Positions 1 through 8,385 of a stretch of DNA of 64,000 nt are shown one piece after another (position 1 is the stretch's first letter; the number at the start of each line of letters is the position of its first letter). The DNA lies in the NCBI GenBank assembly GCA_038380435.1, contig JAWZYU010000024.1, forward strand, positions 53,096,613 through 53,160,612, given 5' to 3'. Under the pieces are notes generated by a model, which was not told where the DNA came from, made no database searches, and worked only from the letters and a program-made list of their open reading frames with translations. A program made the position numbers and the translations under genes. Source of the DNA: Ryuthela nishihirai. Taxonomy: Eukaryota > Arthropoda > Arachnida > Araneae > Heptathelidae.

Positions 1-295
1 TCTCCGCAAAACTCCCCGCCCTGCCCACGGTCAGTAGGGGACACCGATGGGCATAGAAAGGCTGCCGTCCGTCGGATGGGACGTTAATCCGTGGCCCCGT
101 GTGCGGGAGAGCCATACCCTGTGCACGTTGAAGAACACGCTGATGGCCTTGACGGGAGGTTACCATCTGTCTCCCAACAGCTGTTCCAGTGGGTCCCCTC
201 CCCAACCTTCTCTGAGCCTTCGAGGTCCTTGTGACATGGCCATTTAGCCCATGGTGTGAAAAAAAAGTGCCGCTCAGAGGTAAAACAACCCAACT
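1..295 (+). mobile_element. SINE-A copy, head cut off by window edge
   Basis: Starts inside the SINE-A body (TCTCCGCAAAA...) and runs to the CAGAGGTAAAACAACCCAAC tail. The tRNA-like head lies outside the window. It matches the full copies at 7362 and 60445 along its whole length. Confidence 0.9.
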
Positions 296-838
296 CTTTG
301 GTGCACTTAAAATAATAAAGTGATAAAATATATATAAAAATGCATTTGAATCATTGTATTTTCATTCGGTTGTTTTATAACTAAAAGGCTTTTTTTTATA
401 CAAAAAATGAGATTAAATATCTATTTCGTAAGGACTTTGATCTGGCAGATGATTCATCGGACAATTGTTACAAATTAAATTAAAACTTCCGTCAGGATAT
501 CCAAAGTGTTCTTTAACTTGCACAGGAAATAGTTCTTTTTTTCCACACGGGGTAAAGTTTTAATATCCCATCATATGGATGGCTTTATTAAACCCATTGG
601 TTTTCTCATATCTCAACGATGACAGATTTAGAGTTCAGCGTTAAAATTTTAAACACATATGCAATGCTAATGCAATGTAGAGCTACATAAATTTATTTTG
701 AAATTTCGTAAGAAATGAATAGTAATTAATTAGTAATTATTGAGTAGTTGAGTAGTAATAGTTAACTATACTAATAGTTGTTGATATTTCATGCTCTTGG
801 AACACAGGGTGTTACCTGTTTTAAAGTAGTTTGGGAAC
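296..838. other. AT-rich single-copy stretch
   Basis: No open frame of note, RNA gene or repeat from the families of this window is visible. The last part grades into degenerate copies of the 30-bp array that follows. Confidence 0.5.
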
Positions 839-2745
839 AATTTACCTTCTTTTTATGAGGCAAGCAGAAAATTACCTTCTTTTAAAGCAGAAATAGCCTT
901 TTTTTTATCGTGGTACACAGAATATTATCTTCCATGAAAGTGGCACACGTAATATTATTTTCTCTTAAAGTGGTATGAAGAATATTATCTTGTTTGAAGT
1001 GGTACGCAGAATATTACCTTCTTTAAAATTAGTGTACAAAATATTACCTTTTTTTAAAGTGTGGCGCATAATATTACCTCCTTTTAAAGTGTTACACATA
1101 ATATTACCTTCTTTTAAAGTGTTGCACGTAATATTACCTTCTTTTAAAGTGTTGCACGTAATATTACCTTCTTTTAAAGTGTTACACGTAATATTACCTT
1201 CTTTTAAAGTGTTGCACATAATATTACCTTCTTTTAAAGTGTTGCACATAATATTGCATTCTTTTAAAGTGTTACACATAATATTACCTCCTTTTAAAGT
1301 GTTACACGTAATATTACCTTCTTTTAAAGTGTTACACATAATATTACCTTCTTTTAAAGTGTTGCGCGTAATATTACCTTCTTTTAAAGTGTTGCACGTA
1401 ACATTACCTTCTTTTAAAGTGTTGCACATAATATTACTTCCTTTTAAAGTGTTGCACATAATATTACCTCCTTTTCAAGTGTTATACATAATATTACCTT
1501 CTTTTAAAGTGTTACACGTAATATTACCTTCTTTTAAAGTGTTGCACAAAATATTACCTTCTTTTAAAGTGTTACACGTAATATTACCTTCTTTTAAAGT
1601 GGTGCACATAATATTACCTCCTTTTAAAGTGTTACACGTAATATTACCTTCTTTTAAAGTGTTACACGTAATATTACCTTCTTTTAAAGTGTTGCACGTA
1701 ATATTACCTCCTTTTAAAGTGTTACACATAATATTACCTTCTTTTAAAGTGTTGCACGTAATATTACCTCCTTTTAAAGTGTTACACATAATATTACCTT
1801 CTTTTAAAGTGTTACACGTAATATTACCTCCTTTTAAAGTGTTACACGTAATATTACCTTCTTTTAAAGTGTTGCACATAATATTACCTCCTTTTAAAGT
1901 GTTACACGTAATATTACATTCTTTTAAAGTGTTGCACATAATATTACCTTCTTTTAAAGTGTTACACGTAATATTACCTTCTTTTAAAGTGTTGCACATA
2001 ATATTACCTCCTTTTAAAGTGTTGCACATAATATTGCCTTCTTTTAAAGTGTTACACAAAATATTACCTCCTTTTAAAGTGTTACACGTAATATTACCTT
2101 CTTTTAAAGTGTTACACGTAATATTACCTTTTTTAAAGTGGTGCACATAATATTACCTTCTTTTAAAGTCTTGCACATAATATTACCTTCTTTTAAAATG
2201 TTACACGTAATATTACCTTCTTTTAAAGTGTTGCACATAATATTACGTCCTTTTAAAGTGTTACACATAATATTATCTTCTTTTAAAGTGTTACACGTAA
2301 TATTACCTCCTTTTAAAGTGTTGCACGCAATATTACCTCCTTTTAAATTGTTACACATAATATTACCTCCTTTTAAAGTGTTACACATAATATTGCATTC
2401 TTTTAAAGTGTTGCACATAATATTACCTTCTTTTAAAGTGTTACACATAATATTACCTTCTTTTAAAGTGTTACACGTAATATTACCTCCTTTTAAAGTG
2501 TTACACGTAATATTACCTTCTTTTGAAGTGTTGCACATAATATTACCTTCTTTTAAAGTGTTGCACATAATATTACCATCTTTTAAAGTGTTACGCATAA
2601 TATTATCTTCTTTTAAAGTGTTGCACATAATATTACCTCCTTTTAAAGTGTTGCACGTAATATTACCTCCTTTTAAAGTGGTACGCAGCATATTATCTGC
2701 TTACAAAATGGTACCCAAGATAAAGATATTGCCTCATAGTGACCT
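839..2745. repeat. 30-bp minisatellite array
   Basis: About 56 clean copies of a 30-bp unit (CTTTTAAAGTGTTRCACRTA followed by ATATTACCTY) occupy roughly 1020-2690. Units differ mainly by A/G at the third base of GTTRCAC, A/G in CACRTA and T/C at the unit end. Both edges (839-1020 and 2690-2745) hold more diverged units, as expected if expansion goes on in the middle. One base is lost in the T run near 2131. The period is a multiple of three, so long open frames appear on both strands; they are products of the repeat and not evidence of a gene. Confidence 0.97.
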
Positions 2746-3615
2746 ATAATAACCCAACCGAGCAATGACTCGTTTTGCTGTTTTCAAGCATTGACCTTTA
2801 ATTATATTTCGATTCACGTTTCAAATATACAATTATAATTAAGACAAAAAAAAAATATCAAAACTAAAAAAAAATCTTTCGTGATTATTTATCACATTGT
2901 TTTTCATGCCATAAAGTTTTTTCGCGACCTAGTTATCTTTCGTTGCGAGTTTTAAGGATGCAAAAGCGAAAGAAAAAATGCCTCTTGTAATGGCATTTAG
3001 TAATTAATAGGGAAGTGATTAATACGAAGCGAAATTTCCTCGTCGAGGCCATCAATCCTGTTTCTTTAAACCCAGAATCGCATTCGACTTCTCTCTCGGA
3101 AAAGATCTCCGGAGTTTTCAATTTAAGAGTTCATAGGTCTACGGGAAGTGGAAGGGCTCATTTCCAGGCATTCGGTGGTTTAATGTTTCACTTTCTCTGT
3201 GTGTTTCCCACACCCATCACTAAGTGCGCATTAACAAGAATGCCTACAAGACGAATACGGGATCGTGACTATGGGTTTGAGACTAGAGGTCAAAGTTCAA
3301 TCGTTTACGGACCGCCAAATGTTCGAGTGTTTCCACACTTCAATGAAATCGGACAGCCATCAAATCTCCAAGATAAGGACAATCCATCATTGTTTCTGGA
3401 GGTAGAGAACTCTAGAAGGCGGAGGAAGGGAGAAAGGGAGGGAGGGAGGGAGGTTCAGAGGTCACGAGGTGTAGAGGGGTTACGCTTTAGCCACGACAGA
3501 GAGGCCCACGTAAGAGAACTCTCGGTGAGGTGCGGCAAGAGCTGTGCTCGAAGAGACGGGGAATTTCAGGAAGGATTCTGGAAAGTTGAGGAGAGCTTTT
3601 GGTTAAATAAAAAAC
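2746..3615. other. single-copy stretch with an unassigned open frame
   Basis: Mostly unique sequence. The frame 3015-3626 (+) is open for 203 codons and ends inside the tail of the adjoining SINE-B. It has no recognisable domain, includes a GGGA microsatellite near 3430-3450 coding for Arg/Glu/Gly-rich residues, and has no convincing start context. An open frame of this length is roughly what chance allows in 64 kb on six frames, so I do not call a gene. Confidence 0.3.
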
Positions 3616-3745
3616 TAAATAAATAAATACCCCTTCAAGCAGCTGCTTGCCACAGAGGTCTGACAGGAGCCTGTCAGTTTATATGCCAGAGTAGAAGGTC
3701 TGAGAGGATGGCAGGACCTCAGCAGAAAAACAACACGAACATCCA
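3616..3745 (-). mobile_element. SINE-B body fragment joined to family C
   Basis: The TTTA-repeat tail and the whole SINE-B body are present on the minus strand, but the tRNA head is missing. The sequence passes from ...CATCCA directly into the family C arm GCGTGTACAG. It is almost identical to the body of the full SINE-B at 4053-4258, including the shared variant CCAGAGTAG. The same junction recurs at 51544. Confidence 0.85.
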
Positions 3746-3908
3746 GCGTGTACAGCAACTGTACACGCTCCAGTTACCGTTCACAGCAAACTGGAGCGTG
3801 TGCAGTTAATGCACACGCTCCAGTTTGCTGTGAACGGTAACTGCACATGCCCAACATTTCCGTGAGTGAGCCCACACGATCCAGGTCTTTGTGAGCTCAC
3901 AGATCCAA
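3746..3908. mobile_element. family C inner arm (palindromes plus one 118-bp module)
   Basis: Contains the two small palindromes typical of family C (GCGTGTACAGCAACTGTACACGC without its first base, and GAGCGTGTGCAGTTA... TGCACACGCTC), then the sequence running to TGTGAGCTCACA. The CAGTCGCTC terminus is absent. One end is fused to a SINE-B body, the other to a bridge segment also seen at 6961-7020. Confidence 0.8.
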
Positions 3909-4052
3909 TCACACAATCCACACGGGGACCTCACAAAAGTGGCCTTACTATGACGTCACGGGGACCTCACAAAAGTGGCCTTACTATGACGTCACGGGGA
4001 CCTCACAAAAGTGGCCTGATGATGAAATACCCGAACAGATGTTGGGAGACAG
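3909..4052. repeat. bridge segment with 36-bp tandem triplication
   Basis: A unit starting CACGGGGACCTCACAAAAGT occurs at 3921, 3957 and 3993 (period 36, nearly three copies), and each full unit ends in a TGACGTCA palindrome (CRE-type core). It continues into TGATGATGAAATACCCGAA and meets the SINE-B tail. The same bridge, unamplified, lies at 6961-7020 between family C and the 5S-headed SINE. Confidence 0.85.
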
Positions 4053-4258
4053 ATAATAAATAAATAAATACCCCCTCAAGCAGCTGCTTGCCACAGAGGT
4101 CTGACAGGAGCCTGTCAGTTTATATGCCAGAGTAGAAGGTCTGAGAGGATGGCAGGACCTCAGCAGAAAAACGACACATACATCCATGCCTTACTCGGGG
4201 CTCGAACCCAGGTCCCGTAGATCAGTAGCCAAGCGCACTAACCACTCGGCCACGGGAC
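4053..4258 (-). mobile_element. SINE-B, full length
   Basis: Read on the minus strand: tRNA-like head GTCCCGTGGCCGAGTGGTTA (class-II-type A box), B box GGTTCGAGCCC, a body ending CAAGCAGCTGCTTGAGGGGG and a (TTTA)n tail. The head resembles a Ser/Leu-type tRNA, but the anticodon arm is too altered to name the source. The internal promoter implies RNA polymerase III transcription. It encodes no protein, so it would depend on a LINE for movement. Confidence 0.9.
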
Positions 4259-4448
4259 GGTGGAAAAATTAGTTCAATAATTTTTTCTTCCTCTTTTTTT
4301 CATTTATTTTTAGTTGGTTTTCTTTACTTTTGAATTACTCGCAAATGGCTGATCTGAGAAAACTTTTTTGATACGATTATTTTTGCCGAAAAAATTCAGC
4401 TAGGCAGATATCCCAGCTCTCGTATCTAATAGAGTCATTTGGTTACAG

Positions 4449-4825
4449 GGGCGGGGGTGGCTCAGTCGGTAGCGCGCCAGGCTCTAATCTGTAGTTCCCA
4501 GGTTCGAGTCCCAGCTGGGTCAGCGTTGAGATTTATCTCCGCAAAATTCCCCGCCCTGTCCACGGTCAGTAGGAGACACCGATGGGCTTGGAAAGGCCGC
4601 CGTCCGTCGAATGGGACGTTAAGCCGTGGCCCCGTGTGCGGGAGAGCCATACCCTGCGCACGTTAAAGAACACGCTGGATGGCCTTGACGGGAGGCTACC
4701 ATCTGTCTCCCAACAGCTGTTCCAGTGGGTCCCCAACCTTCTCTGAGCCTTCGGGGTCCATGTGACCTGGCCATTTAGCCCATGGTGTGCAAAAAAGTGC
4801 CGCTCAGAGGTAAAACAACTCAATC
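4449..4825 (+). mobile_element. SINE-A, near full length
   Basis: Head with A box TGGCTCAGTCGG and B box GGTTCGAGTCC, body and tail are all present. The flanks CATTTGGTTACAG (4436-4448) and CATTTGGTTGTTTACAG (4826-4842) look like a target-site duplication with a 4-base indel. Confidence 0.93.
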
Positions 4826-4842
4826 CATTTGGTTGTTTACAG

Positions 4843-5066
4843 AGTTTCGCTGGAGGCGACATTCGTTACAACAAATGCTTCTTTGAAAAATGATAAGAAC
4901 TTATTTACCTTTGCTTTATTTAACTACTTTACACGCATAATAAATCAATGTTTTGCCCAATTTATTTTATGGCAGAACTTTTTTTTACAACCAAAGGCTA
5001 AGATTATGCTATTTAATATATGCTAAGCAGGAGACCGGATGTTTCAGCGCATTTTAAAATTCGAGG
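4843..5066. other. short single-copy AT-rich spacer
   Basis: Nothing recognisable between two SINE-A copies. Confidence 0.5.
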
Positions 5067-5079
5067 CCCTATCTGATGG

Positions 5080-5473
5080 GGGCGGGGGTGGCTCAGTCGG
5101 TAGCGTGCCAGGCTCGTAATCTGTAGTTCCCAGGTTCGAGTCCCAGCTGGGTCAGCGTTGAGATTTATCTCCGCAAAATTCCCCGCGCTGCCCACGGTCA
5201 GTAGATGGTCACCGATGGGCTTGGAAAGGCCGCCGTCCGTCAGATGGGACATTAAGCCGTGGCTCCCTATGCACACAGAGCCATACCCTGTGCACGTTAA
5301 AGAACACGCTGGATGGCCTTGACGGGAGGCTACCATCTGTCTCCCAACAGCTGTTCCAGTGGGTCCCCTCCCCCAACCTTCTCTGAGCCTTCGGGGTCCA
5401 TGTGACCTGGCCATTTAGCCCATGGTGTGCAAAAAAGTGCCGCTCAGAGGTAAAACAACCTAACACAACACAA
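5080..5473 (+). mobile_element. SINE-A, full length with target-site duplication
   Basis: Complete head, body and tail. CCCTATCTGATGG occurs directly before (5067-5079) and after (5474-5486) the element, a 13-bp duplication typical of LINE-mediated insertion. The anticodon-position triplet in the head is CGT (in CTCGTAA), while the surrounding GGTAGCGCGC...TAATCTG resembles an elongator Met tRNA, so the source is Met- or Thr-like. Confidence 0.96.
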
Positions 5474-5486
5474 CCCTATCTGATGG

Positions 5487-6042
5487 TGGAAAAGTTAACA
5501 TCGCTGCTTTAGAAGTTTCATTTTCATCGTTTTTTGATACTGATGCTGAAATCAGCCAAATATCCGGGATCCGTTTGGAATGATCCTCAGAACAAACTGC
5601 TTCGTTGCTAGGCAACATACCAAGTGGGTGTGAAATGTTGAAGATCATGGTCGTATGACAAATGATAACAGGAGACGTTGCCATCACAACAAATGTGATA
5701 GGGAGATGTCGTAGAAAAGGAGCACCGCAAGACTTTGATGCTCCGAGGCACGGTGGCTTGGACGCTTTTGACAAATGAGATTTTCTCCAGTTCGCACCTC
5801 TTAACTGTGAATCTGTCCGTCCATCCATCCCTAGCTCGTTAGCATCTTTTCATCTATCTGACGGAGGAGAGGAGGGGGGAGTAAACTTTAGTGGGGGATG
5901 TTGAAAGGGCGGGCAAATGGAATCAGAAATTCCAGGAAATTTGTGAGAAAATCAGCAAACCTCTGCAGCAATATTTCCGAAACTTGTTCCGACTAAAGGA
6001 CTCTGACATTTATGATTAAATGTAGCAGATGACTGCTTTCGT
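5487..6042. other. single-copy stretch with an X-box
   Basis: Unique sequence. A minus-strand frame at 5460-5828 (122 codons) has no recognisable domain and overlaps the SINE tail. The notable site is the X-box palindrome at 5604-5616. Confidence 0.4.
5604..5616. promoter_or_regulatory. X-box-like palindrome
   Basis: GTTGCTAGGCAAC is an imperfect palindrome that fits the RFX-factor X-box pattern (GTNRCC, 0-3 bases, RGYAAC) apart from one half-site base. It lies in unique sequence outside the mobile families. Function is inferred from the motif only. Confidence 0.35.
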
Positions 6043-6392
6043 TTGTTTGGTTTACCTCTGAGCGCCACTTTTTTGCACACCATGGGCTAAATGGCCAGGT
6101 CACAAGGACCCCGAAGGCTCAGGGAAGGTGACCTACTGGAACAGCTGTTGGGAGACAGAAGGCTATCCAGAGTGTTCTATAACGTGCACAGGGTATGGCT
6201 CTCCCGTACACGGCTTATAACGTCCCACCCGACGGACGGCGGCCTTTCCAAGCCCATCGGTGTCCCCTACTGACCGTGGGCAGGGTGGGGAATTTTGCGG
6301 AGATAAATCTCAACGCTGACCCAGCTGGGACTCGAACCTGGGAACTACAGATTACGAGCCTGGCGCGCTACTGACTGAGCCACTCCCGCCCC
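6043..6392 (-). mobile_element. SINE-A, internally shortened
   Basis: Minus-strand copy with head and tail. About 15 bp are lost from the CCCACTGGAACAG region and there are further substitutions. No clear target-site duplication is seen. Confidence 0.92.
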
Positions 6393-6539
6393 AAATATAC
6401 AAGGAGAGTGCTATCATAGGATTTTTTTTTTCATGGCATTTATATTTCTTGGCTCAAGAACGAATAGAGAACAGCTGTGAATGCTTTTGTGCTGTGTGGC
6501 AAATGTCCGAACTCGCTGATTTAACTTATAAATATTATT

Positions 6540-6960
6540 AGTCGCTCAAAAAAGTATCCGAACACTATGGTTGATTACAGAATTCAGAAAAAATATCTGG
6601 CAACGATTTTTTTAGAAATTAGTGATCTGGCAACCTTCGTGTCACGTGATTACAGAATTCAGGAAAAATATCTGGAGCGTGTACAGCAACTGTACACGTT
6701 CCAGTTACCGTTCACAGCAAACTGGAGCGTGTTCAGTTACTGCACACGCTCCAGTTTGCTGTGAACGGTAACTGCACACGCTCAATATTTCCGTGAGTGA
6801 GCCCACACGATCCAGGTCTTTGTGAGCTCACACGATCCAATGTGCTGTGAACATTAACCGCAACCGCTCCAGTTTGCTGTGAACGGTAACTGCACACGCT
6901 CAATATTTCCGTGAGTGACCCCACACGATCCAGGTCTTTGTGAGCTCACACGATCCAATC
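6540..6960. mobile_element. family C element, one terminus only
   Basis: Begins AGTCGCTCAAAAAAGTATCC (first base of the terminus changed), then the arm GATCTGGCAACCTTCGTGTC, the ACAGCAACTGT and CAGTTACTG palindromes and about 1.5 copies of the inner 118-bp module. There is no right terminus; it runs into the bridge segment and the 5S-headed SINE. Confidence 0.9.
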
Positions 6961-7020
6961 ACACAATCCACACGGGGACCTCACAAAAGTGGCATGATGA
7001 TGAAATACCCGAATAGATGT
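6961..7020. repeat. bridge segment shared with 3909-4052
   Basis: CACGGGGACCTCACAAAAGT is followed by a GATGATGAAATACCCGAA-like stretch, the same order as at 3909-4052 but as a single copy. It joins family C to a SINE body here too. Confidence 0.8.
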
Positions 7021-7247
7021 TGGATAAATACCTCCTCAAGCAGCTGCTTGCCACACAGGTCTGAGAGCAGCCTGTCAGTTTAATACGCCGAAGTAGAAGG
7101 ATCTGTGAGGATCGCGAGTCCTCAGCAGATATTTTGCCAACTGCACGCGGTGTTCCCAAGGTAGTCACCCTCCCAAGTACTGACCGCGCCCAAAGCTGCT
7201 TAGCTTCGGTGATCGTACGATGTTTTCAGCTTGGTACTGCCTTTGGC
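7021..7247 (-). mobile_element. 5S rRNA-headed SINE with a SINE-B body
   Basis: On the minus strand a 5S rRNA-like head (7247 down to 7136) runs without a gap into CTGCTGAGGA..., then the SINE-B body (TCTACTTCGGCGTATTAAAC, CAAGCAGCTGCTTGAGGAGG) and a short TATTTA tail. All other SINE-B copies here carry a tRNA-like head on this body. SINEs with 5S heads (SINE3 type) are known. A body shared between a tRNA head and a 5S head in one genome is the unusual part. Confidence 0.82.
7136..7247 (-). pseudogene. 5S rRNA-derived sequence (head of the SINE)
   Basis: The minus strand reads GCCAAAGGCAGTACCAAGCT at the 5' end, then GATCACCGAAGCTAAGCAGC, GGGCGCGGTCAGTACTTGG, GAGGGTGAC and GGGAACACCGCGTG. 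This is the full order of 5S rRNA from end to end. It is about 112 nt against the usual 119-121, with a loss of about seven bases just before GATCACCG and changes in the C-box area. The regions matching the internal polymerase III promoter are largely kept. Because it continues into a SINE body, it is not a functional ribosomal gene. Confidence 0.85.
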
Positions 7248-7361
7248 TTATTATTAGTAATGCAATGAAAATTAATTTTCTGTTGTTCTCTTCTTCTGCT
7301 TTCTCCTTTTCTTTCTTCTACCAAAGTCTGCCACATGTTCTCCCCCAATCGTAAGCCAAAA

Positions 7362-7749
7362 GGGGCGGGGGTGGCTCAGTCGGAGCGCGCCAGGCTCGTA
7401 ATCTGTAGTTCCCAGGTTGGAGTCCCAGCGGGGTCAGCGTTGAGATTTATCTCCGCAAAAATTCCCCGCCCTGCCCACGGTCAGTAGGGGACACCGATGG
7501 ACTTGGAAAGGCCGCCGTCCGTCGGATGGAACGTTAAGCTGTGGCCCCGTATGCGGGAGAGCCATACCCTGTGCACGTTAAAGAACACGCTGGATGGCCT
7601 TGACGGGAGGCTACCATCTGTCTCCCAACAGCTGTTCCATAGGATCTCCTCCCCCAACCTTCTCTGAGCCTTCGGGGTCCTTGTGGCCTGGCCATTTAGC
7701 CCATGGTGTGCAAAAAAGTGCCGCTCAGAGGTAAAACAACCCAACCCAA
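7362..7749 (+). mobile_element. SINE-A, full length with target-site duplication
   Basis: CGTAAGCCAAAA flanks the element on both sides (7350-7361, 7750-7761). Head, body and tail are complete. One base is lost in the A-box area (CGGAGCGC). Confidence 0.97.
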
Positions 7750-7876
7750 CGTAAGCCAAAAAGATAGTGGAGAAAATTTCAAATCCAGGCAAAGTATCAA
7801 TCCCTAAAAGCAAGCCTCTATTCTAGTCAGCCGAGTAAGCCAGTTAAAGTGAGTGCATGGCTTTTCCTTAAACTCT

Positions 7877-8265
7877 GGGGCGGGGATGGCTCAGTCGGTA
7901 GCACGCCAGGCTAGTAATCTGTAGTTCCCAGGTTCGAGTCCCAGCTGGGTCAGCGTTGAGATTTATCTCCGCAAAATTCCCCGCCCTGCCCACGGTCAGT
8001 AGGGGACACCGATGGGTTTGGAAAGGCCGCCGTCCGTCGGATGGGACGTTAAGCCGTGGCCCCGTGTGCGGGAGAGCCATACCCTGTGCACGTTAAAGAA
8101 CACGCTGGATGGCCTTGACGGGAGGCTACCATCTGTCTCCCAACAGCTATTCCAGTGGGTCCCCTCCTCCAACCTTCTCTGAGCCTTCGGGGTCCACGTG
8201 ACCTGGCCATTTAGCCCATGGTGTGCAAAAAAGTGCCGCTCGGAGGTAAAACAACCCAACCCAAC
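7877..8265 (+). mobile_element. SINE-A, full length with target-site duplication
   Basis: CCTTAAACTCT flanks both sides (7866-7876, 8266-8276). This is one of the least diverged copies in the window. Confidence 0.97.
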
Positions 8266-8385
8266 CCTTAAACTCTACTCTGCGTTGTGCAGGAAAAAGT
8301 TCTGTTCATGGATAAACTGACTTTAATAATTAGGTTTGAAAAGAATGAAATACTTTCAATCAGACGTGGGTCTAGAAAAAAAAGA

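Noticed and set aside
975..2150. Plus-strand open frame of 391 codons with a ten-residue repeat
   Set aside because: Produced by the 30-bp minisatellite; open frames occur on both strands and stop only at a 1-base slip.
965..2700. CRISPR-like array
   Set aside because: Units are contiguous 30-mers without unique spacers, and the genome is eukaryotic.
5500..5640. Shared short peptide (C-x-E-D-H-S-K) in frames near 5580 (minus) and 28000 (plus), both near X-boxes
   Set aside because: The match covers only about a dozen bases, the distance to the X-box differs, and neither frame is otherwise alike. Chance is the simplest explanation.
7136..7247. Functional 5S rRNA gene
   Set aside because: About 112 nt with an internal deletion and control-region changes; no terminator T run follows and the sequence continues into a SINE body.
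7877..7952. Functional tRNA gene
   Set aside because: The head has good A and B boxes, but the arms do not pair as a proper cloverleaf and it runs into a SINE body flanked by a target-site duplication. The same holds for all SINE-A and SINE-B heads.
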